Assembly (NCBI GenBank): GCA_943787575.1
Contig: CALSMY010000020.1
Span: 1 to 41,186, forward strand
Direction: 5' to 3'
Origin: an uncultured Opitutales bacterium
GTDB lineage: Bacteria; Verrucomicrobiota; Verrucomicrobiia; Opitutales; Seribacteraceae
Length of the DNA: 41,186 bases
The first letter of the stretch is position 1. Every line of letters begins with the position of its first letter. The position numbers and the translations under genes are program-made. A model generated the notes under the pieces. That model did no database searches. It worked only from the letters and a program-made list of their open reading frames with translations, and was not told where the DNA came from. Shown here piece by piece: positions 7,394 through 16,832 of the stretch.

Positions 7394-9193
7394 ATGAATT
7401 GGAAATTAAACCGACTTTCTTCCTGTTTGCTCTTTTTAACGCTGCCTTTTTTTTGCCTTTGGGGTCAACGCCCCAATGTAGTCATCGTCATTACCGATGA
7501 TCAGGGGTATGGAGATCTTGGATGCACTGGAAATCCAATCATTCAAACACCATCCATCGATCAGCTTGCCAATGAATCGGTCTGGCTGACGGATTATCAT
7601 GTTGCTCCTACCTGCTCGCCAACCCGAGCTGCCCTGATGTCTGGTCACTGGACGAACCGTACCGGTGCCTGGCACACGATAATGGGAAGGTCGATGCTTC
7701 GGGAAGACGAGGGTACGCTTGGACAATTTTTTAAGGGGGCGGGTTATGAAACTGGAATGTTTGGAAAGTGGCATCTCGGAGACAATTTTCCTTACCGCCC
7801 GGAAGATCGAGGCTTTAATGAGGTCTATCGCCATGGCGGAGGTGGAGTGGGCCAGACCCCGGATGTCTGGGACAATTCTTATTTTGATGGAGGGTATTTT
7901 CACAACGGAAAAATTGTACCTGCTGAGGGTTTTTGTACCGACGTATTTTTCGAACAGGCAAACCGATTTATTTCTGAGTCTGCCAAGAATGGAAAGCCTT
8001 TCCTGGCTTACATCTCGACTAATGCTCCTCACGGTCCATTTCATTGTCCCGAGAAATATATGGATTTGTACAAGGGACAGAGTCCTACCATTCAGGCATT
8101 TTACGGGATGATCACCAATATCGATGAGAATGTGGGAAAAACCCGAAAGCTACTCAAGGATTTAGGCATTTACGAAGATACCATCTTTATCTTTACCACC
8201 GATAATGGGACTGCCCGAGGGAAGTCAGTTTTTAACGCTGGTATGCGCGGGCAGAAAGGTAGCGAGTACGATGGCGGGCACAGGGTGCCTCTCTTTTTGC
8301 ATTGGCCCAAAGCTGGTATGGCAGAAAAACGAATCATGGATACTCTTTGCCATGCGGTCGATGTGGCCCCAACTTTGCTTGAACTTATCGGAGCCAAAAA
8401 ACCCGAGGGATATAATTTTGATGGTATCTCCATTAAATCATTGCTGGAGGGGAAAAAGCAGGGCTGGTCCGACCGTATGCTCGTAACCGATTCTCAACGG
8501 GTGCGCGATCCTATCAAGTGGAAACAATCCGCAGTTATGAGCCAAGGCTGGCGTTTGGTAAATGGGAAGGAATTATACAACATTGATTCCGACCCTGGAC
8601 AGGTAAAGGATTTGTCTGGTAAACACCCTGAACGTGTCGCCAAGATGCGGGCCTTTTATGACACCTGGTGGGCAGAACTTGAACCAACCTTTGCCCGGAC
8701 TACTGAGTTGTATGTCGGTCATCCCGACCATCCAGTCGTATCCTTGACCAGTCATGATTGGATCCAAAAAGCTTACCCTCCATGGAACCAGGGGCAAAAC
8801 CGTAATAGATTGCCAGTCCATCCACGGAAGAAAGATCTTAAGCACGACGGTCACTGGGCTATCAAGGTAGTGCAGGCGGGAATTTACAAAGTGGAGGTCA
8901 GGCGTTGGCCGGCTGAGTCGGGCAAGAAGATCAATGAATTTTTACCTGCCGGAAAAAATGTGCCTGGTGCGGACAAGGCATTTCGATCCCATCCGGGATT
9001 AGGCATCAATGCAACCGCTGCCACCCTTCGGTTAAACGGGGAAGACTTGGAGACCCTTTCGGTGGAGGATTCCACCGAGTCGGTTACTTTTGAGGTAAGC
9101 CTGCCTGCAGGGAAGCACAAGTTGTCCCCTTATTTCACTATTCCCCAAGGTGAGCTTGGGTGCTACTACGCCATTTTAAGCCCTCACTCCTAA
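7394..9193 (+). CDS. Type I sulfatase, secreted
   Basis: A 599-residue sulfatase that cleaves sulfate esters, probably from algal or other polysaccharides. A signal peptide covers about residues 1-24. The metal-binding TDDQG motif is at 34-38. The formylglycine motif is CSPTR, with C74 as the residue converted to formylglycine. FGKWHLGD and FTTDNGTARGK supply further active-site residues. After the catalytic domain (to about residue 440), roughly 130 residues form a C-terminal beta-rich extension (GIYKVEVRRWPAESG and later LPAGKHKL) that looks like a carbohydrate-binding or accessory domain. The ATG at 7394 is the first in frame. A second sulfatase follows 34 bases downstream. Activation needs an FGE or anSME, and no intact one is in this window. 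Confidence 0.92.
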   Translation: MNWKLNRLSSCLLFLTLPFFCLWGQRPNVVIVITDDQGYGDLGCTGNPIIQTPSIDQLANESVWLTDYHVAPTCSPTRAALMSGHWTNRTGAWHTIMGRSMLREDEGTLGQFFKGAGYETGMFGKWHLGDNFPYRPEDRGFNEVYRHGGGGVGQTPDVWDNSYFDGGYFHNGKIVPAEGFCTDVFFEQANRFISESAKNGKPFLAYISTNAPHGPFHCPEKYMDLYKGQSPTIQAFYGMITNIDENVGKTRKLLKDLGIYEDTIFIFTTDNGTARGKSVFNAGMRGQKGSEYDGGHRVPLFLHWPKAGMAEKRIMDTLCHAVDVAPTLLELIGAKKPEGYNFDGISIKSLLEGKKQGWSDRMLVTDSQRVRDPIKWKQSAVMSQGWRLVNGKELYNIDSDPGQVKDLSGKHPERVAKMRAFYDTWWAELEPTFARTTELYVGHPDHPVVSLTSHDWIQKAYPPWNQGQNRNRLPVHPRKKDLKHDGHWAIKVVQAGIYKVEVRRWPAESGKKINEFLPAGKNVPGADKAFRSHPGLGINATAATLRLNGEDLETLSVEDSTESVTFEVSLPAGKHKLSPYFTIPQGELGCYYAILSPHS

Positions 9194-9227
9194 TTCTTAA
9201 TGGTTATCTGTCTGTAAGTTAATTTTA

Positions 9228-10988
9228 ATGCGTATTGTTGTTTTTTGCCTTTGTTTTTTTTCGGCAGTTTCGTTGTTTTCGAAACCAAATGTCTTGGTTT
9301 TTCTCACGGATGATCAGGGTTGGGGCGACTTAAGCATTAACGGAAATAGCAATCTTGAAACTCCGAATTTAGATTCAATTGCTAGAGGTGGGGCAAGTTT
9401 TGACCGGTTCTTTGTCTGTCCGGTTTGCTCCCCAACCCGAGCAGAGTTTTTGACCGGGCGTCACCATGTTCGGAGCGGAGTTTATCATACTTCGGCTGGG
9501 GGAGAACGGATGGATTTGGATGAGATAACGATTGCCGACCTTTTTCAAAAAGCAGGCTATACAACGGGCGCATTTGGGAAGTGGCATAATGGTATGCAGT
9601 ATCCCTATCATCCCTTGGGTAGGGGGTTTGATTATTTCTACGGTTTCTGCTCAGGTCATTGGGGGCATTACTACGATGCTTTGATGGAACGCAATGGAGA
9701 ATTGATTGGAGGACAAGGCTATTGTGTGGATGATTTCACCACGGAGGCGATCAGCTTTATCGAACGATCTGTAAAGGAGAACAAACCATTCTTTGCTTAT
9801 GTTCCCTATAACACTCCTCACAGTCCAATGCAGGTGCCTGATCGATGGTGGAATAAATTCAAGGATATTGAATTAGAGAAAATGTTGAGAAGTCGGAATC
9901 CCAAGAAAGAGGATCGGTTGCACCTACTGGCTGCCTTGGCAATGTGCGAAAATATCGACTGGAATGTTGGAAGGTTGTTAAAAAAATTGGACAATTTAAA
10001 AGTAGCTGATGATACGATTGTAGTTTTCTTCCACGATAATGGTCCCAATGGAACAAGGTGGAACGGTGATATGGAGGGCAGGAAAGGTTCAACAGAGGAG
10101 GGCGGTACTCGTTCCCCACTTTTTATAAAATGGCCCAAGGTAATCGAGTCGGGTACTCAAGTTGCGGAGGTATCCTCGGTTCTGGATTTATTACCAACTC
10201 TTACAGAATTAGCAGGAATTAAAAACAATTTGGATAAACCGTTAGATGGGCGAAGTTTAGAACCATTACTGGTTGGAAAGAACAAGGGCTGGAAGCCAAG
10301 AACTTTGATTTCAAACTGGAAACATAAGGTAGGGGCAAGAAATCAAAGATTTCGATTGGATTACAAGGGTAGGCTTTATGATATGACTAACGATCCAGGG
10401 CAACGGATTGTGGTGAACCAAAAATTCCCCGCAGTATTCGAAGATATGCAAAAGGCAGTCCATCAATTCCGTACAGATATAATGGTAGAACTTGGTACTG
10501 ATGAGAGACCCTTTGTGATTGGCCATCCAGATGTAACTTGGTCCCAGGTGCCAGCTAGGGATGGAACGGCACACGGAGAAATTGAGAGGTCCAATAAATT
10601 TCCAAATTGCAGTTATTTTTTGAACTGGAAAAATGAGGAAGATTTTATCAGCTGGGATATTGAATTATCCCAATCTGGAATCTATGAAGTTGAACTTTGG
10701 TATGCTTGCCCAAGCAAGGACCTTGGTGCGGAAATCCGACTTACTTTTAACGGTAAATCTTTAAGGGCTAAAATAGCCCGTGAGGTGGATCCTCCTTTAT
10801 TGAAAGGTTTTGACCGAAAGCCCAGAATGGAGGGGTATGTAAAGAAGTTTGAACCGATGACTATGGGTCAGGTAGAATTAACCAATGGATCAGGGCAATT
10901 AAAGTTGGAAGCGTTGGAAATCCCAGGGGATCAGGCAATGGAGTTTCGCCTGTTAATGTTTCGACGAATCAAAACATTAGAAATTTAA
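9228..10988 (+). CDS. Type I sulfatase, secreted
   Basis: A 586-residue sulfatase with a short signal peptide (about 1-18), the metal-binding TDDQG motif at 27-31 and the formylglycine motif CSPTR starting at C67. FGKWHNG and FFHDNGPNGTRWNG complete the active site. A C-terminal extension of about 150 residues (GIYEVELWYACPSKDLGAEI) is a beta-rich, binding-module-like domain. The protein is clearly paralogous to the upstream sulfatase in layout but diverged, which suggests different substrates rather than recent duplication. The base composition is more AT-rich than the upstream gene. It converges with the desaturase gene 6 bases away. Confidence 0.92.
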   Translation: MRIVVFCLCFFSAVSLFSKPNVLVFLTDDQGWGDLSINGNSNLETPNLDSIARGGASFDRFFVCPVCSPTRAEFLTGRHHVRSGVYHTSAGGERMDLDEITIADLFQKAGYTTGAFGKWHNGMQYPYHPLGRGFDYFYGFCSGHWGHYYDALMERNGELIGGQGYCVDDFTTEAISFIERSVKENKPFFAYVPYNTPHSPMQVPDRWWNKFKDIELEKMLRSRNPKKEDRLHLLAALAMCENIDWNVGRLLKKLDNLKVADDTIVVFFHDNGPNGTRWNGDMEGRKGSTEEGGTRSPLFIKWPKVIESGTQVAEVSSVLDLLPTLTELAGIKNNLDKPLDGRSLEPLLVGKNKGWKPRTLISNWKHKVGARNQRFRLDYKGRLYDMTNDPGQRIVVNQKFPAVFEDMQKAVHQFRTDIMVELGTDERPFVIGHPDVTWSQVPARDGTAHGEIERSNKFPNCSYFLNWKNEEDFISWDIELSQSGIYEVELWYACPSKDLGAEIRLTFNGKSLRAKIAREVDPPLLKGFDRKPRMEGYVKKFEPMTMGQVELTNGSGQLKLEALEIPGDQAMEFRLLMFRRIKTLEI

Positions 10989-10994
10989 AATACT

Positions 10995-12020
10995 TCAGGC
11001 AGCCTGCAAATCTTCTTCTGCCAATTGGCGCTTGAGATCGCGGAAGCTAATCATTTTACCATTATCCTCGTCCCATAAACGATATTTTATCGAGCGAAGG
11101 CTCGTGAAAATATTGAGCTCGGGAGCATTGCGGAAGAAAGGGTCGGAATGGTGGCATCTTTCCAGGTTGTAATTGGGTATCCTTGGATTGAGATGATGAA
11201 TATGGTGAAAACCAATATTTCCTGAGAACCATTGTAATACCTTGGGAAGTTTGTAGTAACTACTTCCTTCCATCGCAGCAGTGGTGAAATCCCAGTTTTT
11301 AGTCTCTTCCCAATAGGCATCCTCAAATTGGTGTTGTACATAAAAGAGCCAGACTCCGGAACATCCGGCTACTGACATCATTACCAATTGAATGATCAAC
11401 CAGGGAATAAACCCAAAAATTGCACTCATGCATACACCCCAGGTCAAAAGAGCAAGGTTCATCATCATAACCGAGCGTTTTTCGCGGGGTTTTGACTTTT
11501 TTGAAGGAAAACGTTCGAGCACGAAAAACAGGAACAAAGGAGCAAAGACAAAAAGAATGAATGGATTGCGAACCAGACGATAATTAATCCGGGTAGTCCG
11601 GGAGGATGCGAGGTACTCCTTGACGGTTAAAGTCCAGACATCCCCAATCCCGCGCCTGTCTAAATCCCCAGTGGTCGCATGGTGCATCGCATGTTCCCAT
11701 TTCCAGTGATGGTAGGGAGTAAAGGTGAGCATACCAGTAATGAAGCCAAGTACATCGTTTGCCTTTTTGCTTCTGAAAAATGATCCATGTCCGCAGTCAT
11801 GAAAAATAATAAATGCACGGACAAGAAATAAACCGCCAAGAATGGCTAGGGGAATAGCAAAAAGCCAAGATATCGGATAAACAAAATATAACGCCGTCCA
11901 GACCCCTGCTAAAGGACCAAGGGTGTTCACCAACTGCCAGATGGCAGCCTTGCGATTGGGCTTTTGAAAGTCTTCGACTAACTTTTTCCACTCTGCAACC
12001 GATTTAGTTTTTTTATTCAT
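10995..12020 (-). CDS. Membrane fatty acid desaturase
   Basis: A 341-residue acyl-lipid desaturase of the di-iron membrane family, introducing double bases into membrane fatty acyl chains (double C=C bonds). The three His boxes are HDCGH (74-78), HAMHH (110-114) and HHIHH (272-276). Hydrophobic segments lie at about 30-72, 155-168, 185-215 and 218-230. It resembles the delta-12/omega-6 bacterial branch; regiospecificity cannot be read from sequence. I chose the ATG at 12020 because GGGGA lies 9 bases upstream. The frame is open for 63 more codons upstream, but that stretch would overlap the ppc gene start and looks unrelated. It is divergent from ppc. Confidence 0.92.
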   Translation of the reverse strand: MNKKTKSVAEWKKLVEDFQKPNRKAAIWQLVNTLGPLAGVWTALYFVYPISWLFAIPLAILGGLFLVRAFIIFHDCGHGSFFRSKKANDVLGFITGMLTFTPYHHWKWEHAMHHATTGDLDRRGIGDVWTLTVKEYLASSRTTRINYRLVRNPFILFVFAPLFLFFVLERFPSKKSKPREKRSVMMMNLALLTWGVCMSAIFGFIPWLIIQLVMMSVAGCSGVWLFYVQHQFEDAYWEETKNWDFTTAAMEGSSYYKLPKVLQWFSGNIGFHHIHHLNPRIPNYNLERCHHSDPFFRNAPELNIFTSLRSIKYRLWDEDNGKMISFRDLKRQLAEEDLQAA

Positions 12021-12183
12021 AACATAATTTTCCCCATTAATTACTACACTCCGCTGTAATACCAACAGGTAAACGCAAAATAGGCAAGTTTTGATCCTCT
12101 GAATGAATATCTTAAAGAAAGCTACCTGAATGACCTGTTCCATCTTGTCGCCAACCCGTAATGCTTTATGAGATAGGATAAAT

Positions 12184-14853
12184 ATGAACGATTTTAAATC
12201 TTCAAACAAATTGGTTTTCGACCGATCTATAGAATCTGGTCTTGAAAGAGTGCTGGTCGATCACGACTTTTTGGTAATTTCTTTTGCCCGGGTACTCGAA
12301 GAATTGGGTGTGCCGGGAGCTGCCAGTCTTTTGCGGGAGAGAAATTTTTCCGAACCTGCCAACCTGCTTTCTCCAGAATGTATACAGGCGATATCTTTTT
12401 ACTTTCAATTGCTCAACCTGGTTGAGGAACATGGATCGGGTAGGAGTGCCCGTTTGCGGGAGAAGGAACTGGGCGGGGATGCCGAACCCGGTCGCTGGGG
12501 GCGTTACCTTAAACAATTAAAAGATGCTGGGTATTCTGAAGAACAAGTCCGCCAAAAACTCAAGGATGTCCGGGTAGAACCTGTTTTTACCAAGCATCCA
12601 ACCGAAGCCAAACGCTGGGCGGTTCTTGGTTTGCACCGCGAAATTGTGCGACTTTTGCGGAAGCGTGATGCTGTGGAGACTGTATTTGAACAGGCATTTT
12701 GTGAACGCAGTCTGCAGGCGGTGCTCGAACGTTTATGGCTGACCGGAGAAATTTTTTCTCGCAAACCAGAAGTGGAAAACGAACTGGAAAACCTGAGCTA
12801 TTATTTAAAACAGGTATTTCCCGTGGTCTTTAATAACCTGGATGATCGCTTGCGCCATGCCTGGGAACTGGTATGGCCCGAAGCCAAACCTTTATTGGAT
12901 AAGGAACTTCCCACTTTGAGTTTTGCCTCCTGGGTTGGGGGTGACCGTGACGGTCACCCAAAAGTGACTGCAAAGGTTACCCGAAATACCCTGCGTACAT
13001 TAACTCAGGGAGCGGAAGAGGTGGTGCGTTCCCGCCTCGTTGAACTCGGGCAAAAGCTTGCTTTCAGTCGGACTGGCTTGGCCGCACCTCCTGCCTTGCT
13101 TGCCCGTTTGAAAAACTGGGAAATTCCTGAAGATATTGGAGAACCCTGGAAAGTTTTCGTTTTGTGCATAGCTGAACATTTGGATGAAGGGATTGAACCC
13201 TTGCGTGAAAATTTAGAACTTTTGATTTCCAGTCTTGTGAAGGCCGGGGCTATTTTAACGGTGGATTTGTATGTCCGTCCAGTTCTGCGTTTGATCAATA
13301 GTTTTGGGCTTCACCTTGCCCGCCTGGACGTTCGTCAAAACAGCGATGCTTATGATCTTGCCCTCGGACAAATGATGGAAGCTGCAGGTATTGATGATGG
13401 CCAAAACTTCCGACAGTGGTCCCTGCCCAGAAAGCTTGAATTTCTTAATCAGGAATTAAACCATCCCCGCCCCATGACCCATGCCTCGATGGAACTTCCG
13501 GCAGAGGCGGAAGAGGTTCGGGCCACCTTTTCTGAATTAGTTGACCACCTCGATGCCCGCGGACCAGAAGGGCTTGGCTGTCTGGTGGTAAGCATGACCC
13601 GATCGGTTGCGGATTTATTGGTTGTGTGTGTGCTGGGAAAGGAGGTCGGGCTTACCCGGGTAAGGAACGGAGAAATGGGCTGTGCTTTACCAGTGGTTCC
13701 CCTGTTTGAAACCTATGAGGATTTGGAAGCGGCACCTGGAATTATTGATGATTTTCTTGCCCACCCCTGTGCCCGTGCAAGTTTACGAAAAAATGGATCA
13801 ATTGCTTCCCAAGTGATTATGCTCGGGTACAGCGATAGCAATAAAGATACTGGAATTATTGCCAGCCAATGGGCATTGCAAAGAGCCCAAAAGCGCTTGT
13901 TGGAAATTGGGGAAAAGCATGGAGTATCATTGACCTTTTTTCATGGACGAGGAGGGACCGTGGGCCGGGGAGCCGGTCCTACCCACCGTTTTCTCGAAGC
14001 CTTACCTGAAAATTCTCTCGCTGGTGGATTGCGTATTACGGAGCAGGGAGAAGTAATCGGACAGAAATTCAATACCGCAACCACTGCTTCTTCCAACCTC
14101 GAGACTTTGCTTGCCGGTTCCCTGGGCGCCCGTCTGCTCAGTACAGCCAAGGGCGAACCCACAGAAACGACTGAGGTGATGGAATGCCTGGCCGAATACT
14201 CAAGGCTTGCATACCGGGAGCTTTTGGAAACCGATGGATTTGTGGAGTTTTATCGGCAAGCCACTCCGATCGATGCGATTGAACGCAGTCGGATTGGTTC
14301 CCGGCCGAGCAGACGGACCGGACAGTCGAGCCTACAGGACCTGCGGGCCATTCCCTGGGTATTTAGCTGGAACCAGTCGCGCTACTACCTGCCTGGTTGG
14401 TATGGGGTGGGTGCCGGTTTGGAAGCATTAAAAAATCAATTACCTGAGCTTTTTTCCGAACTTCCCAGTCTGGTAAAAAAGAGTTCTTTTCTTCGCTATG
14501 TATTTTACAATGCCGAAAGCAGCCTGGCGAGTTCCGACCCGCAATGGATGGGTGCCTATGCAGACTTGGTTGAAAATACTGATCTCCGGAAGTTGATGCT
14601 TGGAAAAATTATTGGCGAACGATCGCTTGCTGAAGAACATTTCACTTCACTTTTCCAAGGAACTTTGCAGGACAGACGTCCCCGTTTTTGGAAAACCCTG
14701 CAAGCCCGGGAAGATGCTTTGCGTCTGTTGCATGGCCAGCAGATTCGATTGCTCCGTGAATTTCGTGCAGAGGGCGGAGACCAACCGGAACGGGTCGAGC
14801 TTATGCTCTTGGTGGTCAATGCAATTGCCAGTGGTTTACGGACCACTGGATAA
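12184..14853 (+). CDS. ppc: Phosphoenolpyruvate carboxylase
   Basis: An 889-residue PEP carboxylase that adds bicarbonate to PEP to give oxaloacetate and replenish the TCA cycle. Visible signatures: VFTKHPTEAKR with catalytic H138, GGDRDGHP at 252-259, GYSDSNKDTG, FHGRGGTVGRG with H587, and RITEQGEVIGQKF. It ends in RTTG, matching the C-terminal RNTG of the family that lines the active site. Minor departures from the E. coli consensus (Lys for Ala before HPTEA, His for Asn in GGDRDGNP, Asn for Gly in GYSDSGKD) suggest a divergent branch, not inactivity. AGGA lies 6 bases before the ATG. The upstream 163 bases are shared with the divergent desaturase. Confidence 0.96.
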   Translation: MNDFKSSNKLVFDRSIESGLERVLVDHDFLVISFARVLEELGVPGAASLLRERNFSEPANLLSPECIQAISFYFQLLNLVEEHGSGRSARLREKELGGDAEPGRWGRYLKQLKDAGYSEEQVRQKLKDVRVEPVFTKHPTEAKRWAVLGLHREIVRLLRKRDAVETVFEQAFCERSLQAVLERLWLTGEIFSRKPEVENELENLSYYLKQVFPVVFNNLDDRLRHAWELVWPEAKPLLDKELPTLSFASWVGGDRDGHPKVTAKVTRNTLRTLTQGAEEVVRSRLVELGQKLAFSRTGLAAPPALLARLKNWEIPEDIGEPWKVFVLCIAEHLDEGIEPLRENLELLISSLVKAGAILTVDLYVRPVLRLINSFGLHLARLDVRQNSDAYDLALGQMMEAAGIDDGQNFRQWSLPRKLEFLNQELNHPRPMTHASMELPAEAEEVRATFSELVDHLDARGPEGLGCLVVSMTRSVADLLVVCVLGKEVGLTRVRNGEMGCALPVVPLFETYEDLEAAPGIIDDFLAHPCARASLRKNGSIASQVIMLGYSDSNKDTGIIASQWALQRAQKRLLEIGEKHGVSLTFFHGRGGTVGRGAGPTHRFLEALPENSLAGGLRITEQGEVIGQKFNTATTASSNLETLLAGSLGARLLSTAKGEPTETTEVMECLAEYSRLAYRELLETDGFVEFYRQATPIDAIERSRIGSRPSRRTGQSSLQDLRAIPWVFSWNQSRYYLPGWYGVGAGLEALKNQLPELFSELPSLVKKSSFLRYVFYNAESSLASSDPQWMGAYADLVENTDLRKLMLGKIIGERSLAEEHFTSLFQGTLQDRRPRFWKTLQAREDALRLLHGQQIRLLREFRAEGGDQPERVELMLLVVNAIASGLRTTG

Positions 14854-14879
14854 AAGAATTAACGCAAAAAAAAGGAGTG

Positions 14880-15938
14880 TTACTTAAGGAAACGGGCGGG
14901 TGCCTCGCTTTCCAGGTTGAGTACAATGGCAATGTTCAGAAAGGTGATTTCGCCCATTGATTCACAATTTTCGAAACGTTTATCCTTGTGCATTCGGGCA
15001 AGTTCCTCCCGTAAGCGACGAACTTTTTCATCACTGGATATACGATCTTCGCACATACAGTTGCGCAAACGTTTGATTCGGGTCTGAGAGAAGTTGAACC
15101 TCCTTTGAATGAGGGTGCGTTCCTCCCGTTGGTACTGTAAACTGGTATCCCGGTTGATCAGACTGGTACAAAGATCGACTACTGGTAGGTTGTTCTTAAA
15201 AAACTGGGGTAGGTAAAAACTGCGCCTACCTTCATAAGATTGTTGATCGAAATCGATCGCCCGTACACGGTACTGGGTATGTTCGAGATCAGGGGTCATT
15301 TCCACGACATAATTATAGGCCCGCATGTCTCCAAGCAGGCGAACAAAGCAACGTTCATTAAACTTAATAAATTCCTTGGCCAGTCTGACTTCGTTCAATT
15401 CCTCGCGCTTTAAATAATTACGGATAAAATCGTCCCCGGGTACTCCAATAATATGCTCCTCAATTAGGGTATCTTTATCCACCTGGAAATTGATTTCGTT
15501 GGGGGAGAGCAACTGTTCAAGCTCGAGCCCGTACACCCGGGATGCATCCGCTTTCTTGACATAAAAATAGTCGTGGTTGTCGTTGTACTGATTGACAATA
15601 CGAATACGAAAAGGCTTGGTGTTGCCAAAGGTACAGTAATCTACCCGGTCGACATAAAGGTTGGGTAGAATGCGTTCATCGCCTCCTGAACGAAGCAGGA
15701 CATAGATTTTTTTTAAGCCTTCAAATATTTCCCGGCCGTAGTTCTGGTCATAGACCATCGTTTGCCAGAGGGTATCTTCGTTCTTGGCATTGACCACCGG
15801 GAAGGAGTCTTCTGCCTGGAGCAGGTTTTCATAATGCACCGGCAGGTCGAGTTGCCGTTTGTAATCTTTGAGGTAATCGCGCAGGGGGTCGTTTAGCGGA
15901 AAGAATTTCTTTTTCTGCTGCTGAACTTCTTCCTTCAT
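14880..15938 (-). CDS. Unrecognised protein with kinase-like core
   Basis: I do not recognise a named family. The 352-residue soluble protein carries an ordered set of motifs like the protein-kinase/aminoglycoside-phosphotransferase fold. A basic FYVKKADAS strand is at about 125-134 (candidate ATP-binding Lys). A hinge-like EEHIIGVPGDD follows. A catalytic-loop-like GDMRAYNYVVE has Asp and Asn five apart, as in GDxxxxN. A metal-binding-like RAIDFDQQ is about 20 residues later. The C-terminal ~90 residues are Arg/Lys-rich and helical. No signal peptide is seen. The gene converges with ppc and is followed upstream by a 111-base gap to the ABC permease gene. Kinase-type function is an inference from motif order only. 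Confidence 0.55.
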   Translation of the reverse strand: MKEEVQQQKKKFFPLNDPLRDYLKDYKRQLDLPVHYENLLQAEDSFPVVNAKNEDTLWQTMVYDQNYGREIFEGLKKIYVLLRSGGDERILPNLYVDRVDYCTFGNTKPFRIRIVNQYNDNHDYFYVKKADASRVYGLELEQLLSPNEINFQVDKDTLIEEHIIGVPGDDFIRNYLKREELNEVRLAKEFIKFNERCFVRLLGDMRAYNYVVEMTPDLEHTQYRVRAIDFDQQSYEGRRSFYLPQFFKNNLPVVDLCTSLINRDTSLQYQREERTLIQRRFNFSQTRIKRLRNCMCEDRISSDEKVRRLREELARMHKDKRFENCESMGEITFLNIAIVLNLESEAPARFLK

Positions 15939-16003
15939 TCGGCTTGGATGGTGCTGCTCATAGAACTAATCAGGTTTCAGATTAAGCAAACGAGGTCGGC
16001 GCG

Positions 16004-16033
16004 ACAAGGGACAAAGCAACAAGGGACAAAGCA
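16004..16033. repeat. 15-bp tandem direct repeat, two copies
   Basis: The unit acaagggacaaagca occurs twice without a gap (16004-16018 and 16019-16033). It lies in the 111-base spacer between the permease 3' end and the kinase-like gene. It is not a hairpin and has no obvious regulatory role; slippage is the simplest origin. Confidence 0.85.
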
Positions 16034-16049
16034 GCCTTCAAAAACAGGG

Positions 16050-16832
16050 TCAGCCCTCGCGGAGTAAACGGGCGGGTTTTTCCCGCAAGGCTTTACGGGC
16101 GGCAAAATCTGCAGTGATCACGGAAAGGGCGACCACACAAATAATTACTACCAAAGGAAGGTCCCAACGAAAACTCCATACCCGGTCAAAAACTTGTGCA
16201 GATAGAAGATAGCTTGTGCCTATACTCAGGCATACGCCAATGGTGGCGGCACAACCGCCCAATAATCCAAACTCCATCCATACCTGACGGCGCAACTGCC
16301 CACTTGTGCTACCCAGTACTTTTTGTAAATTCATTTCCCAACTCTGGCTTCGTGCCTTTTCCCGGACCACACAGTAGAGAATGACGAGGCCGGCAAGAAT
16401 GGAGAGAGCGGCCATTACTTGTAAGGCCCAGGTCATTTGGCCGACCACATCGAGGATCTTTCTACCCGTCCGTTCTACATCGAGGATAGAAACAGTGGGA
16501 AACTTACCCACTAATAAATCCTGAACCCGGGCCTTTTTTTCTTTGTTTAAATGATGAAGGGTGCCAAGAAAAGTTTTGGGTGCCTGCTCCAATGCACCTG
16601 GTTGCATTTGTACAAAGAAATTTGGTTGGAAACTCGTCCAGCGAACCCTCCGCAAATTGACCACCTTTGCATCGATGAGAATGCCAGACACTTCAATGGT
16701 CATGTCATCGTCCAAACTAAGTCCGAGGGCTTTGGCGTATTTATGCTCCACCGAAATTTCTGCCGGTCTGCCAGTTGCGGGGTCGAAGACACCGGAAAAG
16801 GGACGTCCGGCAAGCAACTGTTCACTTTCCAA
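16050..16832 (-). CDS. FtsX-like ABC permease, C-terminal fragment
   Basis: This is the C-terminal 260 residues of a YbbP/FtsX-type ABC permease. It begins in the periplasmic domain (LAGRPFSG, PAEISVEHKYAKALGLSL, RVRWTSFQPNFFVQMQPGAL), followed by three hydrophobic segments (about 135-160, 190-215 and 220-240). The listed start is a TTG that is unlikely to be a real initiator. The upstream fragment ends in NLSYREKLLGK-stop and overlaps by 11 bases. In intact relatives NLSYR continues directly into the segment that begins here, so a one-base frameshift near 16833-16845 splits one gene. Confidence 0.85.
   Translation of the reverse strand: MESEQLLAGRPFSGVFDPATGRPAEISVEHKYAKALGLSLDDDMTIEVSGILIDAKVVNLRRVRWTSFQPNFFVQMQPGALEQAPKTFLGTLHHLNKEKKARVQDLLVGKFPTVSILDVERTGRKILDVVGQMTWALQVMAALSILAGLVILYCVVREKARSQSWEMNLQKVLGSTSGQLRRQVWMEFGLLGGCAATIGVCLSIGTSYLLSAQVFDRVWSFRWDLPLVVIICVVALSVITADFAARKALREKPARLLREG

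Noticed and set aside
12021..12209. N-terminal extension of the desaturase
   Set aside because: The stretch has no desaturase features and would overlap ppc. A good ribosome binding site precedes the ATG at 12020.
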